Below, piece after piece: positions 14,386 through 22,575 of a stretch of DNA of 32,656 nt. The notes under the pieces were generated by a model. The model made no database searches and was not told the origin of the DNA. It saw only the letters and a list, made by a program, of their open reading frames with translations. This DNA is from Limnoglobus sp043780595 (lineage in GTDB: Bacteria > Planctomycetota > Planctomycetia > Gemmatales > Gemmataceae): contig JAYWCL010000028.1 of NCBI GenBank assembly GCA_043780595.1, positions 1-32,656 on the forward strand, written 5' to 3'. How positions within the stretch are numbered: position 1 is the first letter of the stretch; each line of letters starts with the position of its first letter. The translations under genes were made by a program, and so were the position numbers.

Positions 14386-15847
14386 GGCAACTCCCGCATC
14401 CCGTGGCCGGTTAGCGATCCTCGTAGGTGGCGGGCCTGCGCCCGGAATCAACGGCGTCATTTCGTCGGTCACTATCGAGGCCATCAATCAGGGCTGGGAA
14501 GTCATCGGCATTCGCGACGGGTTCAAAAACCTCGTCTCCGGCGACATCACGAAAATCAAAACGCTCACCATCGCCGACGTGGCACCGTACTACAACCGCG
14601 GTGGCTCGTTGCTCGGCACCAGCCGCACCAACCCCGCTAAGAAAGACGAAGACCTTCTCAGCGTGATTTCGTCGCTCGATCGACTCGGTGCGAAGTACCT
14701 CGTCACCATCGGCGGCGACGACACCGCGTTTTCCGGCAGCCAAGTGTATAAACGAGCCGCTGGAAAGATCAAGGTCGCTCACGTTCCGAAAACGATCGAC
14801 AACGACTTACCCCTTCCCCCCGGAATCCCCACCTTCGGATTCGAGACGGCACGGCACATCGGCGTCGGCCTCGCACGCAATATTCACGAAGACGCTAAGA
14901 CGACCACGCGCTGGTATCTCATCGTCAGCATGGGCCGTGCCGCAGGCCACCTCGCGCTCGGTATCGGCAAGGCATCGGCGGCGACTGTGACCATCATCTC
15001 CGAAGAATTCCGCGGCAATCACGTCAAGCTCAGCCAGATCTGCGACATCATCATCGGCTCGATCATCAAGCGGAGATCGCAAGGCAAAGAGTACGGCCTC
15101 GTCATCCTCGCCGAGGGCCTCATCGAAGCCATCGGCGAGAACAACCTCGTGACGGACCTCGGCCATTTCCGCCTCGAAAAAGATTCGATCGCCACAGCGA
15201 ACAAGGCCGTGAAAGTCACCGATAAATGGCTCGCCGAGAACATTCGCGAAGCGGCACAGGAACGTTGCAAGCTGCTCTCGAAAAAGGACGGCAGCAACGA
15301 ATTTGAAGTCGAATCGATGATTCAAGTTCTCGGCGAAGACGAACTCAGCCGCTACGGCACGCTGCAACGCGACGACCACGGCCACCTGCGACTCGGTGAA
15401 ATCGAACTCGGTCGCATCATCCGCAACCAACTCGATTGGCGGCTCGGCAAACTCGGTTTGAAGATCACTATGGTCGACAAAGACCTGGGCTACGAACTGC
15501 GTTGTGCCGACCCGATTCCGTTCGATGCCGAGTACACGCGCAACCTCGGCTACGGCGCGGTCAAGTTTCTGATGTCCCCCGAATCGAGCGAATACGGCGC
15601 GATCGTCAGCTTCGTCGGCGGTAAAATGACCCCGCTGAAATTCGAGGATATGATCGATCCGAAAACGTCGCGAATGCGGCCGCGCCTCGTCGACGTCGAC
15701 AGCGAAACCTTCGAGTGCGGTCGCCGTTACATGATCCGCCTCGAAGCCACCGACTTCGCCGACCCCGCCACGCTGGCCTCACTCGCGGAAGTCGTGAAAA
15801 TGACCCCCGCACAGTTCCGCCAACACTTCGAGTATCTGGTGAAATAG
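14384..15847 (+). CDS. pfp: 6-phosphofructokinase, PPi-dependent type
   Basis: The 487-residue enzyme phosphorylates fructose 6-phosphate at C1 in glycolysis. Conserved segments are GGGPAPGINGVI (~15-26), GGDDTAFSG (110-118), PKTIDNDLP (135-143), MGRAAGHLA (~183-191) and the R-rich C-terminal substrate region. Two positions separate phosphate donors: ATP enzymes usually have GGDG and PGTIDND, while PPi enzymes have GGDD and PKTIDND. Both here are of the PPi kind, so reversible PPi-dependent activity is inferred. Length is longer than the 320-residue bacterial ATP enzyme and fits the long clades. A GAGG 11 bases upstream may serve ATG 14384. The start codon overlaps that of the divergent patatin gene. 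Confidence 0.9.
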   Translation: MATPASRGRLAILVGGGPAPGINGVISSVTIEAINQGWEVIGIRDGFKNLVSGDITKIKTLTIADVAPYYNRGGSLLGTSRTNPAKKDEDLLSVISSLDRLGAKYLVTIGGDDTAFSGSQVYKRAAGKIKVAHVPKTIDNDLPLPPGIPTFGFETARHIGVGLARNIHEDAKTTTRWYLIVSMGRAAGHLALGIGKASAATVTIISEEFRGNHVKLSQICDIIIGSIIKRRSQGKEYGLVILAEGLIEAIGENNLVTDLGHFRLEKDSIATANKAVKVTDKWLAENIREAAQERCKLLSKKDGSNEFEVESMIQVLGEDELSRYGTLQRDDHGHLRLGEIELGRIIRNQLDWRLGKLGLKITMVDKDLGYELRCADPIPFDAEYTRNLGYGAVKFLMSPESSEYGAIVSFVGGKMTPLKFEDMIDPKTSRMRPRLVDVDSETFECGRRYMIRLEATDFADPATLASLAEVVKMTPAQFRQHFEYLVK

Positions 15848-15862
15848 GCAAGCGGGATTTAC

Positions 15863-15890
15863 GCGACCCCGTATGCCGGTATGGGGTCGC
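15863..15890 (+). terminator. Hairpin after phosphofructokinase gene
   Basis: GCGACCCCGTA (15863-15873), loop TGCCGG, TATGGGGTCGC (15880-15890) form an 11-bp stem with one G-T pair, 16 bases after the stop. There is no T-run, so Rho-independent action is uncertain. Confidence 0.55.
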
Positions 15891-15973
15891 AGCGGCATTC
15901 TCACACACGCGGATTGCAGGTGTCGCGGTGCGCGATAACGTAGTTGGTCGGCGTGAATTTCGCACTGGCGAGG

Positions 15974-16381
15974 TTACCGTTTACCCTTTTTGCGGTCGTC
16001 GATCGCAAATGCTTCTCGCATCGCGTGTTCCACGATCACTGCAAACGCCCACAGCCTTACTGGTCCCATGTTTCCGTCATCGTTTCGTACGACCTTCACG
16101 CCGTCTGTATGACGTATCTTGACGACGGTAACCGGTGTGTCTTCAAAGTCGGATGGATACACGTCGTCTAGCTCCAGAATCCGTAATTCGTAGCAAACGT
16201 CGGCCAATCGTTCAAAGAGGTAGCCAGGAAATCCGCCAGTTCGTTTGCCGAGCGGTTCCACATACCGATTACCGTCGTACCGATAGGAACCGGCGCGAGT
16301 GATTTTAATTTCAAACACCGGGCAAGTGCCGAAGCAAGGGCCTCGGATTAGCTCGATTTCGGTAATGCTCGCTTTGTCCAT
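15974..16381 (-). CDS. DUF6438 domain protein
   Basis: The 135-residue protein starts with ITEIELIRGPCFGTCPVFEIKI, followed by G-Y-YDGNRYVEPLGKRTG. A conserved CFGTCP segment followed by a short beta meander (rG-Y-Y-G---v---G) is the mark of DUF6438, a small domain of unknown function often found in lipoproteins and exported proteins. Here there is no signal peptide, so it is probably cytoplasmic. The two cysteines (C16, C20) could bind metal or form a disulfide; this is a guess. It ends ~126 bp from the convergent phosphofructokinase gene. I can assign no role from context. Confidence 0.75.
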   Translation of the reverse strand: MDKASITEIELIRGPCFGTCPVFEIKITRAGSYRYDGNRYVEPLGKRTGGFPGYLFERLADVCYELRILELDDVYPSDFEDTPVTVVKIRHTDGVKVVRNDDGNMGPVRLWAFAVIVEHAMREAFAIDDRKKGKR

Positions 16382-16489
16382 TCGCTGTTCACCCCGCCAC
16401 CAGAAGCCATCGGTTTGACGAATTTCGACATCGGTAACCCCACCGCTTCTGACATGGATGAAACGCGGAAGCCCAACTGTACTACCGAC

Positions 16490-16690
16490 TCACTTGAGGG
16501 CGAGCAAGCCGCCGCCGATCACGACCACGCCTCCGAGCACAATCAGAAGTCCAATCCGCTGCATCCGAACGGCACGACGAGACAGCGCCAGCGACTCTTC
16601 GACCGCCTTGCGGCGGTAGGTCAAATCCTCCCGCTGGGCGTCACGCAACTCGGTAAGGAGCCGAATGATCTGACCATCCGAATCACCCAT
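16490..16690 (-). CDS. Small single-pass membrane protein
   Basis: The 66-residue protein has an acidic start (MGDSDGQIIRLL), a charged helical segment likely to form a coiled coil (~9-42: TELRDAQREDLTYRRKAVEE), and one C-terminal membrane helix (RIGLLIVLGGVVVIGGGLLA, ~45-64). GGAGGT lies 8 bases before ATG 16690, which fixes the start and supports real translation; the longer frame to 17008 is antisense-like and overlaps arsS. It may be a small tail-anchored helper protein, but I do not recognise a named family. Confidence 0.7.
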   Translation of the reverse strand: MGDSDGQIIRLLTELRDAQREDLTYRRKAVEESLALSRRAVRMQRIGLLIVLGGVVVIGGGLLALK

Positions 16691-16809
16691 TGGGAACCTC
16701 CGCTGCCGAAAAGTGGAGACGCACACTACGCCCCCACAAGGTGCATGTTCAACTTTCCGCGAGAGGCGGTCAACAAAATTATGTCCGAACTTACGTCGAT
16801 TCTGGCCAC

Positions 16810-17835
16810 TCAAATCACGACCGCGCCGGTACATGACGATCCGGCACCGGCGGTGCAGCCGTAGCAATGTTGGGCGGTGAGGATCGTGCGGGTGGCGAAC
16901 GCGGTGGCGTCGAAATCGCGGATGTGGCCGATCCGCAGATCGAGCATCTGGTTGAAGTCGCAATCGAAGAGTTGGCCGTCCCAACCCACGGATACGAGCG
17001 AGCGGCACATGACATTCTCGGCCGCAACCGGGTTGAACGCCGCGATCAGTTTCTGCATGTAGCTCTCGTACTTCCCGGACTTTTGCAAGTCGTCGAGAAA
17101 GCGGCTAATCGGCATGTTCGCGATCGTGAACAGTCGCGTAAAATGGATGCCGTGGCGTTCGGCAAGCTCGCGTTTGTAGGTGGCTTCGAGCGTCGCTTGC
17201 GGGGGCGGCAGACTCGCGCCGCCAGGGTTGTACACCAGCGACAACGGCAGCGCCGCATCGTGCCCGTAACCGAGATCGTTCAGGCGTCGTATGGCACGAA
17301 TTGACTTGTCGAACACGCCGTCGCCGCGCTGTTTATCGACGGTCGATTCGGTGTAACACGGCAACGACGCCACGACTTCCACGCGGTTGGCAGCGAGGAA
17401 CTCAGGCGTATCGGTAAAGCCTGGCGCGAGCAGAATCGTCAGGTTGCAGCGGTCGATGACGTGACGGCCCAACTCTCGCGCACGGCTGACAAACCAGCGA
17501 AAGTTCGGGTTCATTTCGGGTGCGCCGCCGGTGATGTCGAGCGTGCCGATGTTCGCCGATTCCATCGCCGTCAGGCAATACTGCATCGTTTCCAACGTCA
17601 TGATTTCGCGGCGATCCGGACCCGCATCGACGTGGCAATGGTGGCAGGTCTGGTTGCACATTTTGCCGACGTTGACTTGCAGCGAGTCGATGCGCGTCGC
17701 CAAAAGCGGGAAGAGATTTGCCTCGGCGAGTTTCGCCTCGAACGGCGTTTCGTCGGCTCGCGGCAGAAGCTGTCGACGCTGTTCGGCGGCCTCCGCCAGC
17801 GGGTGGCCTTGGCGCAAAAGTGTGAGTGCGGCCAT
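16810..17835 (-). CDS. arsS: ArsS-like radical SAM protein
   Basis: The 341-residue protein carries a radical SAM cluster motif C60-x3-C64-x2-C67 (MCNQTCHHCHVDAGP), then DITGGAPEMNP (SAM-binding GGE-like region) and a C-terminal Cys-rich tail (QHCYGCTAGAGSSCTGAVV). This combination, with the tail of DUF3641, is that of the ArsS/TIGR04167 group, whose characterised members act in arsenosugar synthesis and some of which are selenoproteins. Here the tail positions are all Cys and there is no in-frame UGA. No arsM lies in the window, so arsenic chemistry is inferred from the family only. It starts 6 bp after the stop of the TPR glycosyltransferase; its GGGGGATGA ribosome site contains that stop codon, so the two are translationally coupled. 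Confidence 0.85.
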   Translation of the reverse strand: MAALTLLRQGHPLAEAAEQRRQLLPRADETPFEAKLAEANLFPLLATRIDSLQVNVGKMCNQTCHHCHVDAGPDRREIMTLETMQYCLTAMESANIGTLDITGGAPEMNPNFRWFVSRARELGRHVIDRCNLTILLAPGFTDTPEFLAANRVEVVASLPCYTESTVDKQRGDGVFDKSIRAIRRLNDLGYGHDAALPLSLVYNPGGASLPPPQATLEATYKRELAERHGIHFTRLFTIANMPISRFLDDLQKSGKYESYMQKLIAAFNPVAAENVMCRSLVSVGWDGQLFDCDFNQMLDLRIGHIRDFDATAFATRTILTAQHCYGCTAGAGSSCTGAVVI

Positions 17836-17841
17836 CGAAAA

Positions 17842-19908
17842 TCATCCCCCGTTCGCGATGCGTTCTTTCCAGGCTTGCCGCAACCCTGCCTCCAGCCGAC
17901 GCACGTAACCCGGCCCGTTGGCCACCGCCGACTTCGCCATTTGCGAACGCAAACCGGCCCGGATTTCGGCCAGCCATTCGCGGTTTGAGCTCCAGACTTT
18001 CGCGAGTTCGATCAGATTGGACGGACTATCGGCGATAAACTCCGAGAGTCCGATGTGCGTGAGGATACTCGCACCTTGCCTCGAAACGTAGCTCGCTCCG
18101 GCAATCGTCAGCGTCGGCACGCCCATCCAAAGTGCATCGCACGTCGTCACGCCGCCGTTGTAGGGAAACGGGTCGAGCGCGAGGTCGATCATCGAATAGG
18201 CTTCGAAATAATCTTTGCGAAGCAGGCGGAATACGAGTTCGATGCGGTCGTGCTCGACGCCCTTCGCCGCGAATTGTTCGGTCAACCGCTTGGCCGCGGC
18301 TTGCGATTGTCCCGCCAACAATACGAGCCGCGACGAGGGCACATCGATCAGAATCTTCGCCCACGTCGCCAGGCATTCGTCCGAAATCTTCGCGGCGTTG
18401 TTCAAGCAACCGAAGGTGAACGTCGTGCGATCCGCGGATGGCAACGGCGCGACGGCGGGCGCATCGGACGGCGGGTGATACGCCCAGGCGAGACCATCGA
18501 GCCGCAACAGTCGTTCGACGTACAACGGCTCGGTGAGGCCCGGCGGGTCGGAGATTTCATCGGTAATGCGGTAATCGACGGCAGGCAACCCGGTGGTGTT
18601 CGGGTAGCCGAACAGCGTCGCTTGAATCGGTGCGGGCCGATACGTCATCGCGAGCAAACGGTTGCCGGCGGTGTGCCCGCTGAGGTCGATGAGTACGTCA
18701 ATTTTGTCCGACCGAATCTGATTCGCAAGTTGCTCGTCGTTCATACTGGGAACGGCACGCCAACGGTCGGCTTTCTTCTGTAGAAATAGCGTTTTATCGT
18801 CGGGGCGTGCGACTTGCGCATACGCGGTCACGTGGAATTGCGTGCGGTCGTGATTCGTTAAAAGCAGCTCGATGAAACCGGCGACGGTGTGCGCGCGGAA
18901 GTCACCGGAAAGATACCCGACATGCAGACGGCGGTTCGGGTTGGCATCGACGATCGTGGGCGAAGCGGGCGTTGCACCGGGCGCGAACAACTGGCCCCAG
19001 TGCAGGTGTGCGCGAGCGATTTCTTGCGGCGAAAGATGCGATGAATAATTCAGCGTCAACAGCAAGTTGCTCTGAATCGGTGCGGCACCTGGGCGAATTT
19101 CTACGGACTTTCGCAGTGCGGCTATCGCTTCGTCGGCGCGGCCTTGTTCGGTCAGGTTCGTGCCGAGGTTACTCCACGCATCCGCGTAATTCGGGTTGAT
19201 GCGCACCGCTTCGTGGTAGTGTGCGGTGGCATCGTCTTTCTTGCCGAGGGCTTCGTATGCGAGTGCCAACGTGTTGTGGGCGTCGGCGTATTCGGGGTTC
19301 AGCGCGATCGCCCGGTGCAACAACTCCACGGCTTCGGTCGGTCGCCCGCCGTTGGCGATCGCCAGACCGAGGTTGTTCAAGCCGCGCGGGTCGTTCGGTT
19401 TCAATGCGACGTAGCGGCGAAACTGCTCGATGCCCTCGTTGATCTGCCCCGAGCGCAACAGCACGTCGCCGAGGCGGTTGTACGCATCGGCGTGTTGCGG
19501 CTCGATGCCGATCGTTTGCCGGAACGATTCCGCAGCCACACCGAGTTCGCCGAGTGCGGTGTAGGCCAAGCCCATGTTGAAGTAAGAACTCGCATGGTTG
19601 GCGTTCCCGCGTAAGCACGATTGATATTCGGCAATCGCTTCGCGGAACTGACCGACGCGCCGGTAAAGGTTGCCGTAGTTGTAATGCGCATCCGGGTAGC
19701 CGGGGCTGGCGGCGAGGCACATCGCGTAACACTGCGCGGCTTCGTCGAGTTTCTCTTGCCGAACGAGCACCGCGCCGAGGTTGCAAAGCGTCGCCGAGTG
19801 GTTCGGCAGCTTCTGCAAAATCGAACGGTACATCTGCTCGGCCGCGGGGAGATCCCCCGCCTGATGCAACTCGACGGCAGCGGCGAACACCTGGGTAATG
19901 TCGGCCAC
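17842..19908 (-). CDS. TPR repeat protein with GT41 (O-GlcNAc transferase-like) domain
   Basis: The 688-residue protein has about eight 34-residue TPRs (~5-275; for example CNLGAVLVRQEKLDEAAQCY and AYEALGKKDDATAHY). A SPINDLY/OGT-type glycosyltransferase domain follows (~305-680). Matches to the eukaryotic OGT core are YLSGDFRAHTVAGFI (His at the position of the active-site base), DLSGHTAGNRL, RPAPIQATLFGYPNTTG, DYRITD, FGCLNNAAKIS with the UDP-binding Lys, and LDPFPYNGGVTTCDALWMGVP. It should transfer a sugar from a nucleotide donor to protein or another acceptor; the targets are unknown. The start is GTG 19908 with AGGTGA upstream. It is followed by arsS in an operon and preceded by the S18 terminator. 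Confidence 0.9.
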   Translation of the reverse strand: MADITQVFAAAVELHQAGDLPAAEQMYRSILQKLPNHSATLCNLGAVLVRQEKLDEAAQCYAMCLAASPGYPDAHYNYGNLYRRVGQFREAIAEYQSCLRGNANHASSYFNMGLAYTALGELGVAAESFRQTIGIEPQHADAYNRLGDVLLRSGQINEGIEQFRRYVALKPNDPRGLNNLGLAIANGGRPTEAVELLHRAIALNPEYADAHNTLALAYEALGKKDDATAHYHEAVRINPNYADAWSNLGTNLTEQGRADEAIAALRKSVEIRPGAAPIQSNLLLTLNYSSHLSPQEIARAHLHWGQLFAPGATPASPTIVDANPNRRLHVGYLSGDFRAHTVAGFIELLLTNHDRTQFHVTAYAQVARPDDKTLFLQKKADRWRAVPSMNDEQLANQIRSDKIDVLIDLSGHTAGNRLLAMTYRPAPIQATLFGYPNTTGLPAVDYRITDEISDPPGLTEPLYVERLLRLDGLAWAYHPPSDAPAVAPLPSADRTTFTFGCLNNAAKISDECLATWAKILIDVPSSRLVLLAGQSQAAAKRLTEQFAAKGVEHDRIELVFRLLRKDYFEAYSMIDLALDPFPYNGGVTTCDALWMGVPTLTIAGASYVSRQGASILTHIGLSEFIADSPSNLIELAKVWSSNREWLAEIRAGLRSQMAKSAVANGPGYVRRLEAGLRQAWKERIANGG

Positions 19909-19939
19909 GGGTCACCTCGCAAAACGGTACGAGTGGCGT

Positions 19940-19965
19940 AAAAAAACCCGGCACCGGGCCGGGTT
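19940..19965 (-). terminator. Rho-independent terminator of rpsR
   Basis: On the minus strand AACCCGGC, loop CCGGT, GCCGGGTT forms an 8-bp perfect stem (19945-19965) that runs directly into seven T residues (19940-19946). It lies 32 bases after the S18 stop, between it and the glycosyltransferase start, so the two genes are separate transcripts. Confidence 0.88.
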
Positions 19966-19997
19966 ACGGAAATTTCAACGACAGCCTCGGCAGACAA

Positions 19998-20240
19998 TCA
20001 CTCGCCGACGTAGGCCAGCAGACCGATGAATCGCGCACGCTTCACGGCGGCGGACACCGCACGCTGATACGTCGCACACAGCCCGCTCCGCTTGCGGCTG
20101 AACATCTTGCCTTGGCCGCTGACCATCTTCTTCAGCGAGGAGACATCCTTGAAGTCGACGAACGCCGGGCGTGGGCATCCTTCCTTCGTACAAAACCGAC
20201 AGCGGGTTCGCCCCTTGTTGCTCGACGTCTTCCGAATCAT
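19998..20240 (-). CDS. rpsR: 30S ribosomal protein bS18
   Basis: The 80-residue protein matches bS18: CRFCTKEGCPRPAFVDFKDV, then LKKMVSGQGKMFSRKRSG, then YQRAVSAAVKRARFIGLLAYV. S18 binds S6 and 16S rRNA in the small-subunit platform. Four cysteines (C14, C17, C22, C55) suggest the zinc-binding form. In most bacteria rpsR sits between rpsF and rplI; here both partners are absent and the gene has its own terminator. Start ATG 20240 is preferred because GGGAG lies 6 bases upstream; the ATG at 20261 lacks a site and adds seven residues. Confidence 0.93.
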   Translation of the reverse strand: MIRKTSSNKGRTRCRFCTKEGCPRPAFVDFKDVSSLKKMVSGQGKMFSRKRSGLCATYQRAVSAAVKRARFIGLLAYVGE

Positions 20241-20359
20241 CGCTCCCACCTGTCTTCGCATCGTGTAAAAGTAGTTGCCCCAAATTTTCGGGAAACGCTA
20301 GTTTAGTTATCTGACAAGGCATGGCAAGACGCGCCCGTTACGAAATTCGCGAGGTTCCC

Positions 20360-21262
20360 GTGCGACACATACTCCTCCTCTCGTTCGTTGCCTTCGGATT
20401 CCCGCAATTCGCCACGGCCGAAACTCCAACGGAGAAGCGCTTTGCCCGCGAGAACCTTTGGGCGTGGTGCATCGTGCCGTTCGATAGCAAGAATCGCGGG
20501 CCGGAAGATCGCGCGGTGATGCTCCGCAAACTCGGCTTCAAACAGTTTGCCTACGACTGGCGCGCCCAACATCTGCCGTCGTTCGACGACGAAATTCGCT
20601 TCCTGAAACGCGAAGGCGTCAACCTGAGCGCCGTCTGGTTTCCGGCGAGCTTGGACGAGAACGCAAAGGTGCTGTTGGCGGCATTGGAGAAGCACAAAAT
20701 CCACACGCAACTCTGGGTGACGATGAACGGCGGCGCAGTCGCTACGACTGCCGATGAGCAGACGAAGAAAGTCGAACAACACGCGGCCGCACTCCGCCCC
20801 ATCGCCGAGGCGGCGGCTAAGATCGGATGTACCGTCGGACTGTACAACCACGGCGCGTGGTTCGGCGAACCGGAAAATCAACTGGCGATCCTCGCGCAAC
20901 TGAAACTGAAAAATGTCGGCCTCGTTTACAACTTGCACCACGGGCACGACCACCTCGACCGCTTTCCGGAACTACTTAAGAAAATGCAACCGCACCTCTA
21001 CGCACTCAACCTCAATGGCATGGTGAAGGATGGCGAAAAGAAGGGAAAGAAGATCCTCGTCCTCGGCCAAGGCGACCTCGAATTGAACCTATTGAAGGCG
21101 ATCGCCGCGAGTGGTTACACCGGCCCCATCGGTATCCTCGGCCACACCAGCGACGATGCCGAACAACGCCTACAAGATAACCTCGATGGCCTCGATTGGC
21201 TTCTGCCACAACTGAACGGCAAACCACCGACCGCAAAACCAAAACCGCGAACGGGAGGCTAA
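20360..21262 (+). CDS. Secreted sugar phosphate isomerase/epimerase-like TIM barrel
   Basis: The 300-residue protein has a signal peptide (RHILLLSFVAFGFPQFATA) and a xylose-isomerase-like TIM barrel. Features are MLRKLGFKQFAYDW, FLKREGVNLSAVWFP, the segment RPIAEAAAKIGCTVGLYNHG (strand with conserved Asn-His), VGLVYNLHHGHDH with metal-type His residues, LYALNLNGM and YTGPIGILGHT. The usual metal-binding Glu positions are not all clear, so catalysis is uncertain. Planctomycetes carry many exported relatives near DUF1080 genes, thought to act on sugars. The start is set at GTG 20360, five bases after GAGG, which yields the ideal signal peptide; ATG 20321 would add 13 residues in front. It diverges from rpsR. 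Confidence 0.82.
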   Translation: MRHILLLSFVAFGFPQFATAETPTEKRFARENLWAWCIVPFDSKNRGPEDRAVMLRKLGFKQFAYDWRAQHLPSFDDEIRFLKREGVNLSAVWFPASLDENAKVLLAALEKHKIHTQLWVTMNGGAVATTADEQTKKVEQHAAALRPIAEAAAKIGCTVGLYNHGAWFGEPENQLAILAQLKLKNVGLVYNLHHGHDHLDRFPELLKKMQPHLYALNLNGMVKDGEKKGKKILVLGQGDLELNLLKAIAASGYTGPIGILGHTSDDAEQRLQDNLDGLDWLLPQLNGKPPTAKPKPRTGG

Positions 21263-21292
21263 AAGTTTGCTATTCCCGGCGCTGCGGCAGGT

Positions 21293-21330
21293 ACGATTTC
21301 CGATTCCGGCCAGCCCGCAGCGCGAGCAAG
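21293..21330 (+). repeat. Dispersed repeat, copy 1
   Basis: ACGATTTCCGATTCCGG followed by CCAGCCCGCAGCGCGAGCAAG. It differs from the copy at 21375-21411 by one inserted T and one C/A change. The GCGCGAGCAAGGGG end is complemented by CCCCTTGCTTGCGC at 21357-21370, so the pair plus spacer can fold. Similar Arg-Ser-Ala-Ser-coding repeats (PARSASKG when translated) are common in Gemmata-like genomes, from memory. Confidence 0.75.
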
Positions 21331-21374
21331 GGGGTTCCAGTTACGATGAACGCCCTCCCCTTGCTTGCGCTGGC

Positions 21375-21411
21375 ACGATTCCGATTCCGGCCAGACCGCA
21401 GCGCGAGCAAG
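21375..21411 (+). repeat. Dispersed repeat, copy 2
   Basis: ACGATTCCGATTCCGG followed by CCAGACCGCAGCGCGAGCAAG, about 82 bp from copy 1 in the same direction. Confidence 0.75.
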
Positions 21412-21655
21412 TACTCGAACCTACGGGTGGGTCGATCATGGCGAAACTCTGATGAGTGATGGTCATCAGCATAACAAAGTCGCGATCCGATGCGAACCTA
21501 CACGAACACCCAACGGGGTTCCATCTTACAGCCCAGGGTGAGACGTCTTCGTCGTACCTGGACGCGCGCAGAGTGGGGAACGCTCGAAAATGCACGTCGC
21601 CTCTGAAACGATAACATCACTCGCTCGCGCGTCGGTTTAACGGGATAATTTGAAC

Positions 21656-22291
21656 TCAATAGCTCGTTTCGTCGTCCATCAGGACTTGATCGAAGTCGGC
21701 GACGCCGAGGCGGCAGGTGAGTTGGTCGAATTCGTCGGCGCGGGCCTCGGTCGAATGGTGGAGGTGTTCGGCTTCGGTGATGAGCGGGAGAACCCGTCGC
21801 TTGCGGATGCCCATCGAGCGTAATACACGCTGGAACGGTTTCAGGTTCGGTGCGTAGATCGTCAATAGTTTGTGTTCGTCGAACTGCACTTCCATCGGTC
21901 GCTTCGCACTTAGTACGGAAACACCCGTACACCCATCGTTGAGCAACAGATCTTCGAAGTCGCAAAAGTGGCTTGCCAGAACGGGGGCATCGATGCTATT
22001 ACGGCGAATCTCGCGGCGTTCGTCGCCGTGCTGGCCGTGACTGCTTTCGAGTACGACGTGCAGCGTGTCGCCGAGCGGTTCGAGCAATGTCAGGAAGGTA
22101 TCGAACAGTAATTCCGCCGAAACCGACGCGGTCAGCATCGGCAGGCGGAATTCGCGGTCGCGATAGATGTGGATGCGGTAACCTTGTCGCGGTCGCACGG
22201 GAACGTCGAGCGCAGGGCGGACGGCCTCGGTGAGTGTGAAATCACCGTACTGTTTGCGTTGCAAGTGCGAGGCAAGTCGGTCACCGTTCAC
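21656..22291 (-). CDS. Conserved-looking protein of unknown function
   Basis: The protein, 211 residues from GTG 22291, begins VNGDRLASHLQRKQYGDFTL and continues with RPALDVPVRPRQGYRIHIYRDREFRLPML. It has an acidic middle and a C-terminal half with LLTIYAPNLKPFQRVLRSMG and VLPLITEAEHLHHSTEARADEFDQL. There is no signal peptide or membrane segment, so it is probably cytoplasmic. I do not recognise a family. GAGAGG lies 8-9 bases before GTG 22291; the longer start, ATG 22378, adds residues that look non-coding. It diverges from the acyltransferase across 284 bp in which no clear promoter is seen. Confidence 0.65.
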   Translation of the reverse strand: MNGDRLASHLQRKQYGDFTLTEAVRPALDVPVRPRQGYRIHIYRDREFRLPMLTASVSAELLFDTFLTLLEPLGDTLHVVLESSHGQHGDERREIRRNSIDAPVLASHFCDFEDLLLNDGCTGVSVLSAKRPMEVQFDEHKLLTIYAPNLKPFQRVLRSMGIRKRRVLPLITEAEHLHHSTEARADEFDQLTCRLGVADFDQVLMDDETSY

Positions 22292-22575
22292 GGAGAAACC
22301 TCTCGTTTGCGGGATTCCAATCCCGTTAGGAAGAGCAGCCGTCGGTGGGGTGGATCGTAGGTGTGTCGGTCGCTGCATTGTGCCAGAAAGAACATACCCG
22401 TCGAATCGATGCCAGGTCGGCGTCGGCGTCGAATTCTAGACCAGCGATTGCGCATCGTTGAGAAAATCGCACGGAAATTTTGAAGATTCCGATCGTGCGG
22501 GTCGTCCCGAATACGGTCGAAATGAAAAATTCAGCCCGGTTCAAAACTGTCCCGTTTCACCTTCGTGGTTGCACG

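Larger units (their letters stand above)
21263..21655. other. 393-bp gene-free gap with dispersed repeats
   Basis: This lies between two converging genes. Two near-identical direct repeats occupy the first half (see separate entries). The second half (21412-21655) shows no gene, promoter or hairpin that I can support. Confidence 0.5.

Noticed and set aside
21293..21411. CRISPR array
   Set aside because: Only two copies with one indel and a long, partly complementary spacer; no cas genes.
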